Origin: Gemmatimonadota bacterium
GTDB lineage: Bacteria; Gemmatimonadota; Gemmatimonadetes; Gemmatimonadales; Gemmatimonadaceae
NCBI GenBank assembly: GCA_031127185.1
Contig: JARIET010000019.1
Span: forward strand, 1 to 19,118
Direction of reading: 5' to 3'
Length of the DNA stretch: 19,118 bases
The notes under the pieces were generated by a model that did no database searches, was not told the DNA's origin, and saw nothing but the letters and a program-made list of their open reading frames with translations. The position numbers and the translations under genes are program-made. The first letter of the stretch is position 1. Each line of letters starts with the position of its first letter. This document shows, piece after piece, positions 15,782 to 19,118 of the stretch.

Positions 15782-16564
15782 TCAATCCCCCCCGCCTCCG
15801 CATCCACCGCCACCACACCCCGACGAGCACCCGGACCCGCCGCCGTCGCCGCCGCCGGAATCGCCAGCGCCCGCGTCGCTCGTCGAGTCACCGAACGAAC
15901 CGTCGCTGCCGCCGCCGGAGAATCCACCGCCACCGCCGAAGCCGCTGAACCCGCCGAGCGACGCTGCCGTGCCGCCGTCACCCAGGTCGCCATCGCTCAC
16001 CATTGAGTAAAGCGGCGCGTCCGCGTAGCCGCCGTCGGCGTCCTTGCGACGCTTTGCATCGCGCTTTCTCGACGCGCTCGGAACAAACTTTGGCGTGCCC
16101 CAGATTGCGGCCGGCGGTTCGTCGTTGAATTCGTGTGTGTACCGCTCAATCGTTGCGTCGTACTGTGCCTCAAATGTGCGAGTCTGGTCCGGTGTCGCGA
16201 TCAGTTCGGGTGAGTGGTCAAACTCCTGCTGGAGCACATCGCGACAGAACTGACGGTAGCCGCGGCTGAAGAGCAGATGTTCGTGCCAGACTTTGTCGAT
16301 CGTCTTCGGCGGCGTGACGTAGAAGTCGCTGACACAACCAAGGAAGACAAAGCGTTTGTATTCGTTGATGGCCTGCAGTGCGAAACCGGTCGGCCACCTG
16401 AGCTTGGCTGAGAGCTTGCTCGCGAATGCCTTGGTCGAGGCATCGGGCCCACCGAACAGCTCGGCGACCTTGTCGCCCAGGTGCTCCGGCACGAGGTCGT
16501 CAAAGTGGTAGTCGTTGATGCGCCGCCAGAGGGCGGCTTTGTTGCGGGGTTTTGTCTTTGGCAC
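15782..16564 (-). CDS. Glycine-rich domain protein (GRDP-like/TIGR04222-like) with Cys-Gly tail
   Basis: A 260-residue protein of unknown function. Residues 1-160 form a conserved, mostly helical domain with the motif DKVWHEHLLFSRGYRQFC at 90-107. This WHxHL...Y..FC pattern is typical of glycine-rich-domain (GRDP-like) proteins and of bacterial proteins with TIGR04222-like layout. A short basic linker (SASRKRDAKRRK, about 172-183) leads to a Gly/Ser/Asp-rich tail (about 200-260) ending in CSSGCGGGGCGGGG. No signal peptide or membrane helix is seen. The His pair could bind a metal, but that is speculation; the three Cys of the tail could do likewise or form disulfides. The start is GTG at 16564, preceded by GAGAGG at 16576-16571. 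It is 32 bases after the kinase stop, so cotranscription is likely. Confidence 0.8.
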   Translation of the reverse strand: MPKTKPRNKAALWRRINDYHFDDLVPEHLGDKVAELFGGPDASTKAFASKLSAKLRWPTGFALQAINEYKRFVFLGCVSDFYVTPPKTIDKVWHEHLLFSRGYRQFCRDVLQQEFDHSPELIATPDQTRTFEAQYDATIERYTHEFNDEPPAAIWGTPKFVPSASRKRDAKRRKDADGGYADAPLYSMVSDGDLGDGGTAASLGGFSGFGGGGGFSGGGSDGSFGDSTSDAGAGDSGGGDGGGSGCSSGCGGGGCGGGGD

Positions 16565-16570
16565 AAAGAC
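16554..16570 (-). promoter_or_regulatory. Start-codon hairpin of the glycine-rich protein gene
   Basis: GTCTTTG and CAAAGAC form a perfect 7-base-pair stem around a 3-base loop. On the - strand the GTG start codon lies at the apex, with its first G in the stem, and the Shine-Dalgarno-like GAGAGG sits directly 5' of it. In mRNA this could hinder initiation. A repeat this size may arise by chance in a 19-kb window, so only its position makes it notable. Confidence 0.35.
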
Positions 16571-16596
16571 CTCTCGGCGAGCGTGTTGCCGCAGTG

Positions 16597-19118
16597 CTAC
16601 TTCTTCGGCGTGATCAGCGCTTCGAAGTCAGCAAATCCGCGAAGCGCTCGCAGCGCGGGATTGAGATGCCATGGCGCCAAGGACTGCCCCTGCTGGTGTG
16701 CCGTGCGAAGCAGTCGCACCGCCTCACCGCGCTCGCCCAGCGCGGCAAGGATTCCGGCCCGCCAATACGGCGTTGAGCCATTGTCCCACTCGCGGACAGA
16801 CACGGCGAGAGAATCGGAAATGGCGCGCGCACGCGTCGTGTCGCCGCGCCGCGCGTATGCGATTGCGAGGTAGCCGCGTGTTCCGATGGAGGAGTTTGAC
16901 GTGTCCGGAAGCGCACGCGAGAGGTGTGTGATCGCGGAATCGAGCTGACCAATATCGAGCCAGGCGCGTCCAATCGAGCGTTCGAGCGCGCGCGCGGGAG
17001 GTGAGGTGCGCGGGCGCGTGGCAACCCAACGGAGCGCCGCCTCAGTCAATTGGCGCGCAGTCGCTGTGTCGCCGTGCGCCTCGAACTCCCAAGCGCCCGT
17101 TGATATCGCATCGAGTGCGGCAAGGCCGGTGGCGTCGTTCGATCCGCGGAGGATGGTGTCCGCGAGCGCGAGCGCTGCGTTGCGTTCACCGAGTCCGGCC
17201 AGCGGCCGAAGGGCGCGATTTACGAATGCGGGCCTGCCAGGGTACCTGCGGCGCGCGAGGTCAATGTGAGCGGCTTCCTTCCTGTAGTCGCCGAGCAGGT
17301 GGTAGGCGGTGGCCAGTTGCCCCGGACTGCCCTGCCACTTGGCCGCCGCCATCGCCGAATCTATTGATTCCAGCGCTGGCACGGCGACGCCGGGGCGCAT
17401 CAGGTTATTGGCCGCGAGGCCAACAGAGTAGTTGACGAAAGGTTCGCCTGAGCGGACCACGAGGGTTTGGGCCGTGCGAAGCTGAGTCTCGAAATCACCC
17501 TTGACCATGGCTTGCGAATACTCAAGGAGAAGTCGGTCCGCCGCAGAGAGGCGTTCGCGGAGTCGTTCCAACCCTGCCACAACTTCAGCAGCAGAATCAC
17601 GAATCCCTGCGTTCGTAAAGGTTGCTGCGAGCCCGAAATACGGCGCTGCAAACAGCGAATCGAGCGCGATCGCGCGCCGATAGTAGGGTCGTGCGGCGGC
17701 CTGATTGCGGACGAATACGTCCAGGCCAGTCATGAACTCGCGATATGCCGAGTAGTTCGGTGGCTGCCCGGCCACGGCCACCCGCTTGACGACGTCACCG
17801 CTGACAATCGCACCGAGCACACGGTCACGCAGCGCATTGATTGCGATGATGGGGTCGGACACCGGACCAGCGACTGGCTCAATGGCACGAATCACTTCGC
17901 CCGTGGCGGCGTTGACAATGTTTACCTGGATTCGTAGCGAATCACCAAACCGGCTGACGCTGCCGGTGACCACCGTTCCGGCTTTAGTGGCCCGCGCCAC
18001 GCGCGACACGAGATCCGCGTCTCCCGCCTTAGCGTCGCCAATTGCGAAGTTCACCATGGTGCTCGAGACGACCTTGGCCGAATCCGTCTGCACGATTCCC
18101 TGCATCAGCCAGTCTGCCGCAACCCGGGCGGCCTGCGTCACGGCGGTGTCCGTGGTCAGCGTCTCAAATGGCAGCACGGCCACGGTGCGCGCGTCGAGTG
18201 CCGGCACCCGCGACATCCGCCACGCCATCCAGATCCCGCTGCCGATGATTGCGGTGACTGCACCGGCCCACACCCAGCGCCAGCCAATGAACCGCTGGCG
18301 CGGATATGCCACCCCGCTCGCGGCCAGCAACGGTTGCGTCCCGCCACTCGGCGTCGCAATGGCGTCGAGTTCCTGAACAATCTCAATCGCGGACTGCGGA
18401 CGGTCCGCGGCCGACTTGGAGAGGCAGCGCATCACCAGACGCGCGAGCGCCGGGGGAGTGGACGCACGCGCGTTCTCCACGGGCGCAGGCGTTTCCATCA
18501 TATGCGCTGCCAGTGTGGCCTGCGGCGAGCGGCCGCCGAACGGGTTGTGCCCAGCGATCATTTCATACGCCATCACGCCCAAAGCGTAGATGTCTGCGCG
18601 ATGATCGGTGCGCCCATCGGCCGCCGCTTGCTCGGGCGACATGTAGGCGGGGGTGCCGAGCGCGACGCCGAGCGAGGTAAGGGCGGAGCCCTTCTCGGAG
18701 CTTGCATCGGCGACTGCCTTAGCGACGCCAAAGTCCGAGACCGACGCAGCTCCATCCGAAACCAACACGTTCTCCGGCTTCATGTCGCGGTGCACAACGC
18801 CGCGCCCGTACGCGTACGCGAGGGCGCTCGCGATGTCACGGAGGGTGCGGACCACCTCGCCGATGGGGAGCTCGCCGTGCTTCAGCCGCGAGCGCAGCGT
18901 GTCGCCCTCGATGTACGGCATCGAGAACCACGGGAGCCCGTTGGCATCGCCGGTTGCGAGCAGCGGCACGATATGCGGGTGCTGCAGCTTGGCCGCCGTG
19001 GAGATTTCGCGCCGAAACCGCTCGATCGAGACTCCGCTGGCCAGATCGGGCGGGAGCACCTTGAGCACGACGCGACGGTCGAGCGCGAGCTCGGTGGCCA
19101 AAAATACGCGCGACATCC
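16597..19118 (-). CDS. Membrane Ser/Thr protein kinase with TolB-like and TPR regions (N-terminus missing)
   Basis: A eukaryotic-type (Hanks) kinase cut by the right edge. The ATG at 19116 is an internal Met of the glycine-rich loop (GGMSRVFLA), so the start lies outside. Counting from that Met: ATP-binding Lys19 (VVLKVL), catalytic loop HRDMKPEN with Asp111, DFG at 128-130, and the GTPAYMSPE activation-segment end near 153. The kinase domain ends near 255. One membrane helix (about 277-297) separates it from an external part: a TolB-like domain opening with TVAVLPFETL (about 308-420), then TPR-like helices to residue 839. This layout is abundant in Gemmatimonadota and Acidobacteriota, where it is taken as a sensor kinase; its signal and substrates are unknown. 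It heads the leftward gene series, 32 bases before the glycine-rich protein gene. Confidence 0.93.
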   Translation of the reverse strand, partial: MSRVFLATELALDRRVVLKVLPPDLASGVSIERFRREISTAAKLQHPHIVPLLATGDANGLPWFSMPYIEGDTLRSRLKHGELPIGEVVRTLRDIASALAYAYGRGVVHRDMKPENVLVSDGAASVSDFGVAKAVADASSEKGSALTSLGVALGTPAYMSPEQAAADGRTDHRADIYALGVMAYEMIAGHNPFGGRSPQATLAAHMMETPAPVENARASTPPALARLVMRCLSKSAADRPQSAIEIVQELDAIATPSGGTQPLLAASGVAYPRQRFIGWRWVWAGAVTAIIGSGIWMAWRMSRVPALDARTVAVLPFETLTTDTAVTQAARVAADWLMQGIVQTDSAKVVSSTMVNFAIGDAKAGDADLVSRVARATKAGTVVTGSVSRFGDSLRIQVNIVNAATGEVIRAIEPVAGPVSDPIIAINALRDRVLGAIVSGDVVKRVAVAGQPPNYSAYREFMTGLDVFVRNQAAARPYYRRAIALDSLFAAPYFGLAATFTNAGIRDSAAEVVAGLERLRERLSAADRLLLEYSQAMVKGDFETQLRTAQTLVVRSGEPFVNYSVGLAANNLMRPGVAVPALESIDSAMAAAKWQGSPGQLATAYHLLGDYRKEAAHIDLARRRYPGRPAFVNRALRPLAGLGERNAALALADTILRGSNDATGLAALDAISTGAWEFEAHGDTATARQLTEAALRWVATRPRTSPPARALERSIGRAWLDIGQLDSAITHLSRALPDTSNSSIGTRGYLAIAYARRGDTTRARAISDSLAVSVREWDNGSTPYWRAGILAALGERGEAVRLLRTAHQQGQSLAPWHLNPALRALRGFADFEALITPKK

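Noticed and set aside
19114..19116. ATG as the start of the kinase gene
   Set aside because: It is the Met within the GGMS glycine-rich loop; the kinase fold needs residues before it, so the gene continues past the window.

Overview
The window is a GC-rich, densely coding bacterial segment. Two of its genes run off the edges: a metallopeptidase on the left and a protein kinase on the right. The gene set points to Gemmatimonadota or a near relative: a Ser/Thr kinase fused to a TolB-like and TPR region, a DUF5916 outer-membrane barrel, a DUF4175/DUF4159/MoxR/BatA cluster, a Uma2-type nuclease and Cox15-type heme A synthase. This is inferred from gene families; there is no rRNA or other marker to fix the taxon. 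I saw no tRNA, rRNA, CRISPR array, insertion sequence or phage gene.

Left half (2-10482, all + strand): six genes that look like one operon. In order they are a gluzincin metallopeptidase with TPR repeats, a secreted or lipid-face DUF4159 protein, a MoxR AAA+ ATPase, a DUF58 von Willebrand A-like protein, a BatA/VWA membrane protein, and a 1271-residue DUF4175-type membrane protein with a very long coiled-coil, Gln/Gly-rich tail. Junctions are tight (a 4-base GTGA overlap, one abutting stop/start, gaps of 6, 30 and 45 bases). MoxR ATPases work as chaperones on VWA-domain partners, so this cluster is best read as an uncharacterised envelope-associated MoxR-VWA machine carrying its own metallopeptidase and a large repeat-rich membrane subunit. 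It is the most interesting system in the window.

Middle (10479-12710, - strand): a DUF5916 outer-membrane protein converges on the DUF4175 gene so tightly that both stop codons share one CTAG. A 173-base divergent spacer then leads into an msrB-msrA pair (12884-13917, + strand), a methionine sulfoxide repair operon whose MsrB is the zinc-free form.

Right part (13958-19118, - strand): read in transcription order, a kinase-TolB-TPR sensor protein, a glycine-rich-domain protein with a Cys/Gly tail whose GTG start sits in a small hairpin, a Uma2-family nuclease-fold protein, and a cysteine-free Cox15/CtaA heme A synthase. Whether these four are cotranscribed is uncertain; spacings are 32, 111 and 54 bases. 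No gap between genes exceeds 175 bases.
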